Source: Rhodanobacter denitrificans
GTDB taxonomy: Bacteria > Pseudomonadota > Gammaproteobacteria > Xanthomonadales > Rhodanobacteraceae
Direction of reading: 5' to 3'
Length of the DNA stretch: 64,000 nt
Assembly: GCA_003241385.1 (NCBI GenBank)
Contig: QFPO01000007.1
Span: 124,001 to 188,000 of the forward strand
The position numbers and the translations under genes are program-made. The notes under the pieces are model-generated. The model made no database searches. It saw only the letters and a program-made list of their open reading frames with translations, and was not told the origin of the DNA. Below, piece by piece: positions 38,064 through 48,500 of the stretch. Within the stretch, counting starts at the first letter, position 1. Every line of letters starts with the position of its first letter.

Positions 38064-38394
38064 GGCCGGTCAACTCCAGGAGACGGAAGCGGGACGATGG
38101 ACGCCGGCCGCGGTGGCGCGGGGCAGGGCGGCAGCGACGGAAGGGCCTGCCGCGACGGCGGCGGGCGATGCGTGCCGCACCGCGCGCGCGGGATGGTGCC
38201 GCGGCGCGGATGGCGGCAGGGCTGGCGACGGCTGGCCCAAGACGACACCCCTCATTGTTGTCGTGACCAGGAGGCCTTGCGCCTCGTGGCCCGATCGAAA
38301 CTAAACCCGCCGGTTCAAGCTGGTCAAGCAGATTCGATGCTGCTGCGCACCAGGCCCTGCCGCGCAAGTCGCGGTCGCCGCCGCTGCGATTGGG
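38064..38394. other. Intergenic region upstream of the decaheme operon
   Basis: About 330 bases between the acyltransferase gene end and the decaheme cytochrome start, both on the minus strand. It must contain the promoter of the electron-conduit operon. No coding frame, FNR/Anr box or clear -35/-10 pair could be identified by eye. The stretch nearest the acyltransferase (about 38250-38335) is less GC-rich and is the likeliest promoter location. Confidence 0.4.
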
Positions 38395-38988
38395 TCAGTT
38401 CGTGCCGCGGTGACGGCCCTGCCACGGCGCATAGAACGCACGCAGGTGCGCCAGATCGGCTTCGATGTCGGCGCTCGTCGCGAACAGCGGACCGACGCCG
38501 ATCGTCTTGTGCGGATAGTGAAAGTAGATCGGCAGGATCGGCACGCCGGCCTGGCGTGCGATGTGCCAGAAGCCGCTCTTCCAGCGCGTGACGCGCTTGC
38601 GCGTGCCTTCCGGCGCGATGCCGACCCAGAGGCGCTCGGTTTGCCGGAACCGCGCGACGGTCTGCTCGACGACGCCGTGCGTGGCGTCGCGTTCGATCGG
38701 CACGCCGCCGAGCCGGCGCAGCACGAAGCCGAGCGGGAAGAAGAACAGCTCGCGCTTGGCCATGAAGCTGATGTCCACGCCGAGCGCGACCTTGGCGAGC
38801 AGGCCCCAGACGCCGTCCCACCACGACGAATGCGGCGCGCCGATCAGCACCAGCTTCGGCACGTCCGGCAGCTCGCCGACGAAGCGCCAGCCGGCGATCC
38901 GGAACAAACCGCGTGCCAGGCCGCGCACCACGCTCGGCCGGAACTGCGGCACCGACGGCGGCAGAACCGGCCAGCGCGGCGCGCTCAA
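38395..38988 (-). CDS. PlsC-like 1-acylglycerol-3-phosphate acyltransferase
   Basis: A 197-residue lysophospholipid acyltransferase-family protein. The catalytic HX4D appears as a variant in IGAPHSSWWDGVW (H followed by SSWW and D). The later FFPLGFVLRRLGGVPIERD and GIAPEGTRKRV (EGTR box) and PILPIYFHYP complete the family pattern. The start is TTG at 38988: its TTGA overlaps the arfB stop by 4 bases, and GGAG lies six bases upstream. There is no membrane helix, so it would act at the inner membrane surface. The acyl acceptor is inferred. Confidence 0.85.
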   Translation of the reverse strand: MSAPRWPVLPPSVPQFRPSVVRGLARGLFRIAGWRFVGELPDVPKLVLIGAPHSSWWDGVWGLLAKVALGVDISFMAKRELFFFPLGFVLRRLGGVPIERDATHGVVEQTVARFRQTERLWVGIAPEGTRKRVTRWKSGFWHIARQAGVPILPIYFHYPHKTIGVGPLFATSADIEADLAHLRAFYAPWQGRHRGTN

Positions 38989-39410
38989 TCGCCGCTCCAG
39001 TCGCGCCGGCCGCGGTTCTGCTTGATCGCGCCGCGCGACTTCTTCGCGTCGACGCGGCGCGCCTTGGCGGCCCGGCTCGGCCGCGTCGCGATGCGCGCCT
39101 TGGGCACGTGCAGGGCGCCGCGCAGGATTTCGGCCAGCCGCATGCGCGCATCCTCGCGGTTCTTGGACTGGTCGCGGAAGCGGCTGGCCTGGATCACCAG
39201 CACGCCCTCGGCGGTCATGCGCCGGTCGCGCCGCGACAGGACGCGCTCGCGGACCGGCTCGGGCAGCGACGGCGAACGCGCCACGTCGAAGCGCAGCTCG
39301 ACCGCGCTGGCGACCTTGTTGACGTTCTGACCGCCCGGACCGCCGGCGCGCACGAAGCTCTCGATCAGTTCGTCCTCGCCGATCTGGATGCGGCCGTCGA
39401 TGTCGAGCAT
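38985..39410 (-). CDS. arfB: Alternative ribosome-rescue factor ArfB (peptidyl-tRNA hydrolase YaeJ)
   Basis: A 141-residue protein with the GGQ hydrolysis motif in RAGGPGGQNVNKVASAVELR and the long basic C-terminal tail (ATRPSRAAKARRVDAKKSR) that probes the empty mRNA channel of stalled ribosomes. Length and architecture are those of ArfB rather than a full release factor. It is coupled by 4 bases to the downstream acyltransferase gene and lies 18 bases after yajQ. Confidence 0.93.
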   Translation of the reverse strand: MLDIDGRIQIGEDELIESFVRAGGPGGQNVNKVASAVELRFDVARSPSLPEPVRERVLSRRDRRMTAEGVLVIQASRFRDQSKNREDARMRLAEILRGALHVPKARIATRPSRAAKARRVDAKKSRGAIKQNRGRRDWSGD

Positions 39411-39428
39411 GAATGCCGCGCCGCCGGG

Positions 39429-39911
39429 CTAGTCGCGGAAGTTGTCGAACTGCAGGGGCATCGCGATGTCGGCCGCCCGCAGGAATGCGATCGCCGTCTG
39501 CAGGTCGTCGCGCTTCTTGCCCGAGACGCGCAGCTTGTCGCCGTTGATCTGCGCCTGCACCTTGAGGCCGGAATCCTTGAGACGCTTGACGATGTCCTTG
39601 GCGAGCGGCTGATCGATGCCCTGCTTGAGCGTCACGCGCTGGCGCGCGCGCGCCAGGTTGACCTCCGGATCGGCGATCTCCGCGCAGCGGATGTCGATGC
39701 CACGGCCGGCCAGCCGGATCTTGAGGATGTCGAGCATCTGCTTGAGATGGAACTCGGCCGGCGCCGACAGCGTGACGACGGTCTGGTCGAGTTCGAAGCG
39801 CGCATCGCTGCCCTTGAAGTCGAAGCGCTGGCCGATCTCGCGATTGGCCTGGTCGACCGCATTGGTCAGCTCGTGCTCGTTGATTTCGGAAACGACGTCG
39901 AAGGAAGGCAT
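39429..39911 (-). CDS. yajQ: YajQ family protein (cyclic di-GMP-binding type)
   Basis: A 160-residue protein with the family opening PSFDVVSEINEHELTNAVDQ, then RFDFKGSDARFELD, and the ending IAMPLQFDNFRD. The Xanthomonas homologue binds cyclic di-GMP and acts on a transcription factor; whether this copy does so is inference. It is the first of a yajQ-arfB-acyltransferase run. Confidence 0.95.
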   Translation of the reverse strand: MPSFDVVSEINEHELTNAVDQANREIGQRFDFKGSDARFELDQTVVTLSAPAEFHLKQMLDILKIRLAGRGIDIRCAEIADPEVNLARARQRVTLKQGIDQPLAKDIVKRLKDSGLKVQAQINGDKLRVSGKKRDDLQTAIAFLRAADIAMPLQFDNFRD

Positions 39912-40041
39912 GGCCGGATTCTAGCAGGCCGTCGCGGGACGGCCGCCGGCCACACACGCCGCTGCATCGGCGGCGATCGTGCCGTTCGGCCGGGTGCGTC
40001 GCGATCGCCGGTTCGCGTCGATCGACTCGGTTCGGTTCGGA

Positions 40042-40066
40042 TCGCTGCGATCGGCGATCGCAGCGA
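40042..40066 (-). terminator. Perfect hairpin after truC
   Basis: An 11-base perfect stem TCGCTGCGATC / GATCGCAGCGA with a 3-base loop lies 22 bases past the truC stop on the minus strand, ahead of yajQ. No U-tract follows. It probably marks the operon end. Confidence 0.5.
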
Positions 40067-40088
40067 ACGGGCTTGTCTTCGCGCCCGC

Positions 40089-40874
40089 TCAATGCGGGTC
40101 GGGCGGATCGGTCTGCGATGCCGATGCGGCCGGCAGGTCCGGCCACGCGTCGGACGCGTCCGGCGACGGCCAACCGAGCCGCGCGAACAGCCGCTGCCAT
40201 TCCGCGTCGAGCGGTGCATGCAGATCCAGCACGCGGTCGTCCAGCGGATGATGCAGACGCAGGCGCCAGGCGTGCAGCAGCAGCCGGTGCGAGCCCAGAT
40301 GCTGCCGGAACAGCCGATTGTGCTCGCCGCGGCCGTGGCTGGTGTCGCCGATCAGCGGATGGTGGACGTGCGAGAAATGGCGGCGGATCTGCCGGTAGCG
40401 ACCAGTCTCGGGCTCGACCTCGAGCAGCGCGTAGCGCTGCTGTGGATAACGGCCGATCGCGATCGGCAGTTCGACCGTCGCCAGTCGCCGCCAGCGCGTG
40501 ACGGCCGGCTTGCGCGGACCGTTCTCGCGGACGCCCGGCAGCGGATAGTCGATCGCGCCGTCGGTATCGGGCCAGCCGCGGCAGACCGCGAGATAGCGCT
40601 TGCGCACCGTACGTGCCATCAGCTGCCGTCCGAGCGCGGCCGCGGTTTCGGCGTTGCGCGCGACCAGCACGATGCCGCTGGTCGCGCGATCGAGGCGGTG
40701 CACCAGCTGCAACGGCCCGTCGACCTGCGCGCGCAGCCGGTCGATCAGATAGTCCTCGTCGCTGCCGACCAGGCGGCTGCGGTGCATCGCCAGCGCCGCC
40801 GGCTTGTCGACCGCCAGCAGATGCGCATCGCCGTAGAGGATCGGCAGCGGCGCCTCGTCGGCGCCGGCGGTCAC
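40089..40874 (-). CDS. truC: tRNA pseudouridine(65) synthase TruC-like
   Basis: A 261-residue RluA-family pseudouridine synthase. The catalytic motif is VHRLDRATSGIVL, with LLAVDKPAALAMHRS upstream and ETGRYRQIRRHFSHVHHPLIGD downstream. The short form without an S4 domain and the MHRS/IDRLR spacing fit TruC, which modifies U65 of tRNA. The start is GTG at 40874, whose GTGA overlaps the preceding lipoprotein stop. The C-terminal 20 residues are Asp/Pro-rich and not family-conserved. Confidence 0.88.
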   Translation of the reverse strand: MTAGADEAPLPILYGDAHLLAVDKPAALAMHRSRLVGSDEDYLIDRLRAQVDGPLQLVHRLDRATSGIVLVARNAETAAALGRQLMARTVRKRYLAVCRGWPDTDGAIDYPLPGVRENGPRKPAVTRWRRLATVELPIAIGRYPQQRYALLEVEPETGRYRQIRRHFSHVHHPLIGDTSHGRGEHNRLFRQHLGSHRLLLHAWRLRLHHPLDDRVLDLHAPLDAEWQRLFARLGWPSPDASDAWPDLPAASASQTDPPDPH

Positions 40875-41611
40875 CGCTTGGCGTCGGCGGCGCGCTGCAC
40901 GTCGCTGAGCAGCGTCTGCGCGTCGCGCACGTGCATCTGCGCAGCCTTGGTCGCCGCGGACTGGCCCCAGCCGCTCTGATTGGCGGTCTCGGCACTCATC
41001 TGCGCACGCAGTTCGCCGGCGTTCTTGACGCAGTCGTTGACGCGACGGTTCAGGTCGGCGTTGGACACGCCGCTGCGCTCGATGATCTGGCGCGCCTGCT
41101 GGCACAGATAGTCCACCTCGTCGGCCGCGCTGTTGAACTGCTGCTCGACCGTGTCGCCGACCGGCTGGAACGTGTTGGCGGGCGCGGCCTCGATCGGAGC
41201 GGGCGGCGGCGGCGGTGCCACCGCCGCGGCCGGCGCATTCGGGGCGGGCGGCAGCGCCGCCAGCAGGTCCATCGCGCGACGCGTCGGCTTGGGCTTGGCC
41301 AGATCGGTGAACAGCAGCTGCTGTGGGTTGCGCGCCGGATCGTCGAGCCAACCTTGCACGGTGCGCCGGCACTCGTCCTTGTGGTCGCCCTGGTAGGCGG
41401 CCGGCAAGCCCTGCTGCAGCGAGGCATCGCCGGACCAGGCACGCAGGCAGTCCACCGCGCTCGCGTCGACGCGGTAGTCGGGCTGCCCGTCGGTGTGCAG
41501 CAGCTTGGAAAGCTCGGCATCGGTCAGGCCGTCGGCCTTGCCGCTGCAGCCGGAGAGGATCAGGGCGCAGGCGGCGATCGCGCTCGACAGGACGGGACGC
41601 AGGTGATTCAT
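40871..41611 (-). CDS. Putative lipoprotein of unknown function
   Basis: A 246-residue protein with a lipoprotein signal (ALILSGCSGK lipobox). It has a small cysteine-containing N-terminal domain (VDCLRAWSGD, DECRRTVQGWLDDPARN), a Pro/Ala-rich linker (about residues 112-140) and a helical C-terminal part. The ATG at 41611 has GGAG six bases upstream; a further ATG at 41623 overlaps the ubiB stop. It lies between ubiB and truC on the same strand and is coupled to truC. I do not recognise a family. Confidence 0.7.
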   Translation of the reverse strand: MNHLRPVLSSAIAACALILSGCSGKADGLTDAELSKLLHTDGQPDYRVDASAVDCLRAWSGDASLQQGLPAAYQGDHKDECRRTVQGWLDDPARNPQQLLFTDLAKPKPTRRAMDLLAALPPAPNAPAAAVAPPPPPAPIEAAPANTFQPVGDTVEQQFNSAADEVDYLCQQARQIIERSGVSNADLNRRVNDCVKNAGELRAQMSAETANQSGWGQSAATKAAQMHVRDAQTLLSDVQRAADAKR

Positions 41612-41622
41612 CGGACTCTCCA

Positions 41623-43290
41623 TCAGGTATCGGTGGGGCGCAGGGCTGCGACGAACGCGCCGATCGCGCCGAACAGGGCGGCCCAGGCCGGCCAGGATAC
41701 GTCGCCGATCCGGGCCGGTGGATCCGGCAACGTGAACAGCAGCGCCGCGGCGACGATCAGCGCGGCGCCGAGCATGCGCCACGTAGCGCTGCGCCGGTCG
41801 CCGCGCGCGGCGCCGGCCAGCCGCTTCAGATCGGCCGAGGCCAGCCGAAGTTCCAGACTGCCGGTGGTGGCCTGCTCGAGCAGGCGATGGGTCAGGCTCG
41901 GCATGTCCGGTGCCGCAGCCAGCCATTCAGGGACGCGCCGGCGCAGACGCGCCAGCAAGGCACGCGGCCCGTGCCGCCGGCGCCAGATCCGCTCGAGCAC
42001 CGGCTTGGCGGTGGCCCAGATGTCGATATCCGGGTCGAGCAGACGGCCGACGCCCTCGATGTTGAGCAGGGTCTTCTGCAGCAGGATCAGCTGCGGCTGC
42101 AGGACCAGTTCGTAGCGGCGCGCGGTCTGGAACAGCTTGACCGTCACCTCGGCCAGCGAGATCTCGCTGAGTGGTCGCGTGAAATACGGCTCGCAGACCG
42201 TGCGCACCGCCGATTCGAGTTCGTCGAGCCGCACGTGGCCGGGCATCCAGCCGGCGCGCAGGTGCAGCTCGGCGATGCGCCGGTAGTCCTGGTTGAACAG
42301 CGCGATGAAGTTCTCGGCCAGCCAGTACTGGTCGGCCTCGGGCAGGGTGCCCATGATGCCGAAATCGAGCGCGATGAAGCGCGGATTCTCGCGCCGCGTC
42401 GCGTCGACCCAGATGTTGCCGGCGTGTGCGTCGGCGTGGAAGAAGTTGTCGCGGAAGACCTGGGTATAGAACAGCTCCACGCCCTTGGCGGCCAGGCGCC
42501 GCCGGTCGATACCGGCCGCGTCGAGTGCGGCCAGGTCGTCGACCGGAATGCCGCTGACGCGCTCGAGCGTCAGCACGCCGGCGCTGCTGTGCGACCAGTG
42601 CACCTCGGGCACGTAGAGATCGTCGGAGCCGGCGAAATTGCGCCGCAGCAGGCTGGCGTTGGCCCCCTCGCGCTGCAGGTCGAGTTCGTTGACCAGGGTC
42701 GTCTCGATCTCGTCGACGACCTCGTGCGGGCGGATCTTGTCGGCATTGGGATGATGGCGCGCGGCGACGTCGGCCAGTGCGCGCAGCAGGTCGACGTCGC
42801 GTGCGATGCGCGGCGCGACGTCCGGACGCAGCACCTTGACGACGACGCTGCGGCCGTCCGGCAGCATGGCCGGATGCACCTGTGCAATCGATGCGGACGC
42901 CAGCGGCGTCTCGTCGAACGATGCGAACAGCGCCGCCACCGGACGGCCGAGCTCGCGCTCGACCGCCGCACGCGCCAGCGCGCCCGGAAACGGCGCGACG
43001 CGGTCCTGCAGCGCGGTCAGCTCGTCGGCGATGTCGGGCGGCAGCAGATCGCGCCGCGTCGACAGGATCTGGCCGAACTTGACGAAGATCGGACCGAGCT
43101 CGGTCAGGGCCAGCGCGAGCCGCTCGCCGCGCGGCCGATGCGCGATCGCGGCGGACGGGCGGGGTAGCAGGCGGCGCAGCCACGGGAACCGCCGGCGGCC
43201 GTCGCGGCCGTCGGCCAGTTCGAACAGGCCGTAGCGGGCGGCGACCCGCACGATGCGCAGCAGCCGCGGTACCGCGCGCAACCGCGTCAC
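41623..43290 (-). CDS. ubiB: Ubiquinone biosynthesis atypical kinase/ATPase UbiB
   Basis: A 555-residue ABC1/UbiB protein of standard length. It has the KxGQ motif (FVKFGQILSTRRDLLP), the Ala-rich loop region SASIAQVH, the catalytic-loop ADAHAGNIW and the metal-binding LDFGIMG. Two C-terminal membrane helices end the protein (MLGAALIVAAALLFTL and the following VSWPAWAALFGAIGAFVAAL). It supports coenzyme Q synthesis, probably by ATP-driven extraction of lipid intermediates. The start is GTG at 43290, overlapping the ubiJ stop by 4 bases. Confidence 0.95.
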   Translation of the reverse strand: MTRLRAVPRLLRIVRVAARYGLFELADGRDGRRRFPWLRRLLPRPSAAIAHRPRGERLALALTELGPIFVKFGQILSTRRDLLPPDIADELTALQDRVAPFPGALARAAVERELGRPVAALFASFDETPLASASIAQVHPAMLPDGRSVVVKVLRPDVAPRIARDVDLLRALADVAARHHPNADKIRPHEVVDEIETTLVNELDLQREGANASLLRRNFAGSDDLYVPEVHWSHSSAGVLTLERVSGIPVDDLAALDAAGIDRRRLAAKGVELFYTQVFRDNFFHADAHAGNIWVDATRRENPRFIALDFGIMGTLPEADQYWLAENFIALFNQDYRRIAELHLRAGWMPGHVRLDELESAVRTVCEPYFTRPLSEISLAEVTVKLFQTARRYELVLQPQLILLQKTLLNIEGVGRLLDPDIDIWATAKPVLERIWRRRHGPRALLARLRRRVPEWLAAAPDMPSLTHRLLEQATTGSLELRLASADLKRLAGAARGDRRSATWRMLGAALIVAAALLFTLPDPPARIGDVSWPAWAALFGAIGAFVAALRPTDT

Positions 43291-43940
43291 GAGGTGCCGC
43301 CTGCGGCGCGCTCGGCCAGGCGGCGCACGCGGACGTGCAGCCGGTCGCTGCCTTCGCGCAGCGCGTCGACCTCGTCGAGGAAGGTCTCCATCTCGGCGCG
43401 CGCGACCAGCGTGCGGTCTTCCTCGACCAGATAGTCGGCACCGTCGCGCACCAGCGCGCCGGCCGCCGCGCGGGCCCAGCCGGCGCCGCGGCGGGCCAGG
43501 CGCGCCAGCTGGAATCCGGCGATGTCGCCGAACACGCGTGCGAACGCCTCGTCGACGTCGGGCGCGAAGCCGCCGAGGATCTGCTCGAGGCGGCGCGCCA
43601 GTTCCGCATCGCCGGCGATCAGGACGCGTCCCGGCGGCAGCGTGCCGCCGCGCGCGGCGGCCATCGCCAGCCATGCGCCCGGCGTCGCCTCCAGTTCGAG
43701 TTCGCTGGTTCCGTCCCAGGCCGGACCGATCTGCAGGCGCGCCTCGCGCACGGTCGCGCGCAGGGCCAGCGCCGTGCCGCGAAAGCGCACGGTGACGCTG
43801 CGCCCGTCGAGGGCGGCGATGCGGGTCCGGCTGTCGGGATCCAGCGACAAGGCGTGTTCGATCGCCGTCTCGAGCAGACGGCCGAGTGCGGACAGGGCGC
43901 GGTTGGGCGTGCGCTCGGCGCCGGGGGAGGGAACGGACAT
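43287..43940 (-). CDS. ubiJ: Ubiquinone biosynthesis accessory factor UbiJ (SCP2 domain)
   Basis: A 217-residue SCP2-type lipid-binding protein (LDGRSVTVRFRGTALALRAT, then GRVLIAGDAELARRLEQIL). The C-terminal coiled region contains YLVEEDRTLVARAEMETFLDEV. UbiJ scaffolds the soluble Ubi complex that binds quinone intermediates. It is coupled to ubiB; the frequent third partner ubiE is not adjacent here. Confidence 0.9.
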   Translation of the reverse strand: MSVPSPGAERTPNRALSALGRLLETAIEHALSLDPDSRTRIAALDGRSVTVRFRGTALALRATVREARLQIGPAWDGTSELELEATPGAWLAMAAARGGTLPPGRVLIAGDAELARRLEQILGGFAPDVDEAFARVFGDIAGFQLARLARRGAGWARAAAGALVRDGADYLVEEDRTLVARAEMETFLDEVDALREGSDRLHVRVRRLAERAAGGTS

Positions 43941-44139
43941 GCCGCGATTCTACCGTGCGTGGCTGCGCCGGGGCGTCGATCGGGCCGGCTCGTCCGGCCC
44001 GTTGCGGGATCGACCGCCGAATCTCCTATGTTGATCAGGAGAGGCCGATCCGCGACGACATCGGGGCTTCAGGGATTTCTTCGTACGCCACCCGGCAGCG
44101 CGGACTGCCTTACACGCACGCATCCTAAGGGGTATACGC

Positions 44140-45543
44140 ATGATCCGGTTCCATCTTCGTCCGGCATTGGCCTTGGCCGGCCTGTTCCTTGCCGCATCGG
44201 CGACGTCCGCGCCGGCCCGGCCGGCGGCACCGCTCACCGTCTCCGGCGGCACCGCGCCGCGCGGTGCCGCGACCGACACCTGCTTGGAGGACTTCGACGA
44301 CGCGCCCGCGCTGTACGCGAGCGGCCGCTGGCTGCGCGAGGTCAACAGCGGCGGCACCGCGCCGTTCGGCGGCGTGCTCGCGGTCAACTGGGACTACGGC
44401 ATCGACACCTACGGCTTCGGCTCGCAGTCGGGCCGGCCCGGCTCGTACGTGGCCGCCAATCATCTGAGCGCCGGCGGCGTGGCGGCCAACGGCGGCGGCG
44501 AGACCGCGAGCACCTGGCTGGTCACGCCCGAGATCGAGTTCCAGCCCGGCAATACGCTGAGCTTCTACACGCGCTCGATCTGGTCGACCGGCGGCTGGCC
44601 CGACCGCCTGTACGTGCGCCTGTGCACCGATGCGGACTGCGGCGACGTCGGTGACCAGCCCGACGACGTCGGCGGCTTCACGACGACCCTGCTCGCGATC
44701 AATCCGAATCTGGTCGCCGACATCGACCCGACCGGGCAGGCCGGCTATCCGATCGACTGGACGCCGTTCACGGTGACCTTGCCCGACTCGGGTCGCGGCC
44801 GCGTCGCGTTCCACTACCACGTGACCGACGTCGAGGACTTCTTCGCGGGCGTCGGCCACAACGGCACGCTGGCGGCCGTGGATACGGTCGCGCTGCGCGG
44901 CAATGCGCGATGTCCGTTCCGTCCCGAGGCGGTGTTCGACGACGATTTCGAACGCGTCGTCGATCCGCGCGTGATCACGCAGAACGCCGACGTCGAGACG
45001 ATCGTCGGCGACATCACGCCGTCGTGCTTCCAGGCACCGACCTCGTGGCTGCGCCGCTTCGACCTGGCCGGTCAGCACGGCCTGTCCGGCCAGGTGACGA
45101 TCGACGCCGTCGATTTCGGCATCGACGTCTCGCGCAGCAACCAGCGCGTGTCGGTGCGGCTGTACTCGATCGCACGCGGCGCGGACCTGCTCTGGCAGAA
45201 CATGACGGTGATCGGCTCGGCGCTGGTGCCGGTCGGCGTCGACGACGACGGCATCGTCAAGCGCGCGGCCGTCACCGGCACCGTGCCGGACGCCGCTGCG
45301 CAGGATCTGGTCGTGGAGGTCAACGTGGAGCCGTACGGCTCGGAGTTCTTCCTCGGCGCCAATACGGCCCCGCAGACCGGACCGAGCTACATCGCGTTCC
45401 CGGGCGGTCTGTGCGGGCTGCCCGGTGCCGTCGAGCCGAACGTCGAGCCGACCGACATCGGACCGCACTATCCCGACACGCATCTGCTGATGGTCGTCCA
45501 CCGGGCCGACACCGCCGACGGCGCGGCGGCGCCGCTGCAGTGA
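44140..45543 (+). CDS. Secreted choice-of-anchor/jelly-roll type protein, partner of the subtilase
   Basis: A 467-residue exported protein (signal LALAGLFLAASATSAPA). Residues about 45-270 look like a beta-sandwich (cleaved-adhesin or choice-of-anchor J type): CLEDFDDAPALYASGRW, STWLVTPEIEF, GRVAFHYHVTDVEDFF. A linker then contains the motif VFDDDFERVVD, akin to the FADGFD tail of the HAF-repeat protein. Residues about 290-450 form a second beta-rich domain with QDLVVEVNVEPYGSEFFLGAN. AAGGGG lies seven bases before the ATG. The stop overlaps the subtilase start (GTGA), so the two secreted proteins are made together. Function is unknown. Confidence 0.7.
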   Translation: MIRFHLRPALALAGLFLAASATSAPARPAAPLTVSGGTAPRGAATDTCLEDFDDAPALYASGRWLREVNSGGTAPFGGVLAVNWDYGIDTYGFGSQSGRPGSYVAANHLSAGGVAANGGGETASTWLVTPEIEFQPGNTLSFYTRSIWSTGGWPDRLYVRLCTDADCGDVGDQPDDVGGFTTTLLAINPNLVADIDPTGQAGYPIDWTPFTVTLPDSGRGRVAFHYHVTDVEDFFAGVGHNGTLAAVDTVALRGNARCPFRPEAVFDDDFERVVDPRVITQNADVETIVGDITPSCFQAPTSWLRRFDLAGQHGLSGQVTIDAVDFGIDVSRSNQRVSVRLYSIARGADLLWQNMTVIGSALVPVGVDDDGIVKRAAVTGTVPDAAAQDLVVEVNVEPYGSEFFLGANTAPQTGPSYIAFPGGLCGLPGAVEPNVEPTDIGPHYPDTHLLMVVHRADTADGAAAPLQ

Positions 45544-48500
45544 GCGCACGCCGGCTCCGCGCGCTGCGCCGGGCCGGGCTCGGCATGCTGATCCACGCGG
45601 CGGCCTGCGCGGCCGCCGCGAGCGATGCCCGCGTGGCGCTGCCGATGCGCGACATCGCGCTCGCCAACCTGGCCGCATTGCGCGATCAGCCCGAACGCCT
45701 GCTGCTGCGTGTCGGCGCGATCGATCCGCGCGTCGAGCGCATCGACTTCGGCGCCTGGCCGTTCGCGGGCCGGACCGACCGGCGCTACGGCATCGTCCAG
45801 TTCGAACCCGGCGCGACGTCTTCGATCCGCCGAGCCCTGTCCGAGCGCGGCATCGCGATCGTCGGCTATCTGCCCAACCAGGCCTATCTGGTGCGCTGGC
45901 CGCCCGATGCGCGCGCGTCGCTGACGACGCTGGCCGGCGTGCGCTGGAGCGGCGCCTACGAGGCCGGCTACAAGTTCGCGCCGGCCCTGCTCGACGGCTC
46001 GGCGCTGGCGTGCTGCGCGCCGTCCGGGCCGGTGGAACTGGAGATCCACGGATTCCCGGGCGAGCGCGTCGAAGCGCTCGTCGAGGCGGTGCGCGCGGCC
46101 GCGCCGGCGGCGGCGATCGGCGCGCGCGCATCGAGTCTGGATCTGCCTGCGTTCCGCGTCCGGGTGCATCCGACGCAGCTGGCCGAATTCGTGACCGCCG
46201 TAGCGGCGATCGACGGCGTCGCCTTCGTCGAACCGCATGCGGCGCCGCGGCCGGCCAATCGCGACGCGATCGGTCCGATCCAGGCCAATGCCGCCTCGTG
46301 CGCGAATCCCGATGCATCGGACCGCTGCCCCGGCGGGCTCGACCTCGCGCGCGCGCCGCTGTGGGCACGCGGCCTGCTCGGCAGCGAGCAGATCGTCGCG
46401 GTGGCCGACACCGGCCTGGACCGCAACGAGTCCTGGTTCGTCGGTCTGGATCGCGGCGAGGGCGTCGTCGAGGCGATCACCATGGCCGACGATCCGCCGC
46501 CGCTGCCGCCGCAGACCGGAACGGTCCATCCCGACCGCAAGGTCTACGCCTACTGGGTGCAGCCCGGTGCGAGCGCGTACGACAATACGCTCGGCTGCGG
46601 CGGCCTGCCGGTACCGTTCCACGGCAGCCACGTCGTCGGCAGCGTGCTCGGTGACGCCGCGCCGTATGCCGCGCCCGGCGTCGCGCACTATGCCGACGGC
46701 GAGGGCATGGCGCCGCAGGCCCAGGTGCTGTTCCAGGACATCGGCGACGATGCGACCGGCTGCCTGTCGATCGCCGACATCGGCGCCACGCTCGCGCAGG
46801 CCCATGCCGGCGGCGCCGGCATCCACTCCGACAGCTGGGGCGGCGCCAGCAACGGCTACTACGGCGGCTACGACCTGCGGGCCGACGCCGCGTTGTGGTC
46901 GATCCAGGATCTGCTGATGGTGGTCTCGGCCGGCAACGACGGTCCCGATGCCGCCACCACCGGCTCGCCCGGCAACGCCAAGAACACGCTGACGATCGGC
47001 GCGACCCGGCACGGCCTGAGCGCGCGCGTCGCGGCCTGGTCCAGTCGCGGCCCGACCGTCGACGGCCGCCGCAAGCCGGACCTCGTCGCGCCCGGCGAGG
47101 CGATCGTCTCGGCCGCCGGCAATCTCGACGACGGCGACGCCGTCCAGGCCGGCACGACGCGTGCCATGGACGGCACCTCGATGGCGACGCCGATCGTCGC
47201 CGGCGGCGCGGCCTTGTTGCGCCAGTACTTCGGTGAAGGCGGGTATCCGCTCGGGCGGCCGACGCCGCACGAACGCATCGTCCCGACCGGGAGCCTGCTC
47301 AAGGCCGCGCTGATCAACGGTGCCGCGCCGATCACCGGCAGCTGGGGCATGTGGCCGGACGACAGCGTCGGCTGGGGCAGGATCTGGGTCGCCAACAGCG
47401 CCTACTTCCAGGGCGACCGGCGCGGCCTGCGCCTGTGGGTGCGCGACAACGGGGCCGGTCTCGCGACCGCCGACACCGACGAGTTCGCGCTGACGGTCGG
47501 CGCCGGCGACGAGCTGCGCGCGACGCTGGCCTGGTTCGATCCGGAGGCCGCGCCGCTCGCCGCGCCGGCCCTGGTCAACGATCTGGATCTGACCGTGATC
47601 GGTCCCTACGGCCACGTCTATCGCGGGAATCATTTCGGCTTCGATCAGTCCGAGCCCGGCGGCAGCGCCGACCGGCTCAATACGGTCGAGCAGGTCCGTC
47701 TGAAGACGCCGGCCGCCGGCGTCTACCACGTGCGCGTCGAGGCGCATGCGGTGCCCGGCAACGGCCGTGCGACCAGCCATCGCCAAGGCTATGCCCTGGT
47801 CGTCAGCGGCCGGCTCGGCGCGAACGGCGATCGCCTGTATGCCGACGGCTTCAGCGACGGCGACGATCCGCGCCACGCCGCACCGGCCACGCTCGGCGTG
47901 ATCGCCAACGACGCGGCCGGCGTGCGCCTCCAGGCCGCGCCGGCAGCGGGGGCCGAGGCCTATCAGCTCTACCGTGCCGACGGCAGCTGTGCCGATGCGC
48001 CGCGCGAACGGTTCCGCTTCGCCGGCGTCGCCGAGACCGGGACGTTCGCCGATGCGCGCAGCCAGGGCGGGCAGGCGTACGCGTACCGCGTGCGCGCGAT
48101 CCGCGACGGTGTCGAGAGCGCGCTGTCGGACGCCTGCGTCGAGGTCGTGTCCCAGGCCGCCTGCGATCGGCTGCCGGCGTTCGCGCGCGACAGCCTGGTC
48201 GCCGACGGCCTGCATGCGAGCTGCGCGATCGATCTGGCCTGGCAGCCGGCCACGCCGCGCTGTCCCGGCGAGACGGTCGACTATCGCGTCTGGCGCGCCG
48301 ACGATGCCTCCGCCGCACCGACGCTGCTGGCGACGGTCCCGGCACCGACCTATACCGATCTCGACGTCGTCGACGGCCGGTCGTACGTCTACCACGTCGA
48401 GGCCGTGACCGGCGGCGCGTCGCTGCTGTCCGATCCGGTTGCGGCGCGCCCGGTCGGCACCGCGACCGGCGCGCCCGGCGTCTGGATCGAGGACGCCGAC

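Noticed and set aside
39940..40070. GATCG-rich stretch as a possible replication or binding-site cluster
   Set aside because: Apart from one hairpin at 40042-40066, the GATCG words are irregularly spaced and common throughout this GC-rich sequence; no dnaA-type boxes were seen.
38395..40995. A possible large fusion protein joining the acyltransferase to upstream sequence
   Set aside because: Upstream residues are Arg/Ala/Pro-rich shadow of arfB, yajQ and truC; the TTG at 38988 with TTGA overlap and GGAG gives a normal-length acyltransferase.
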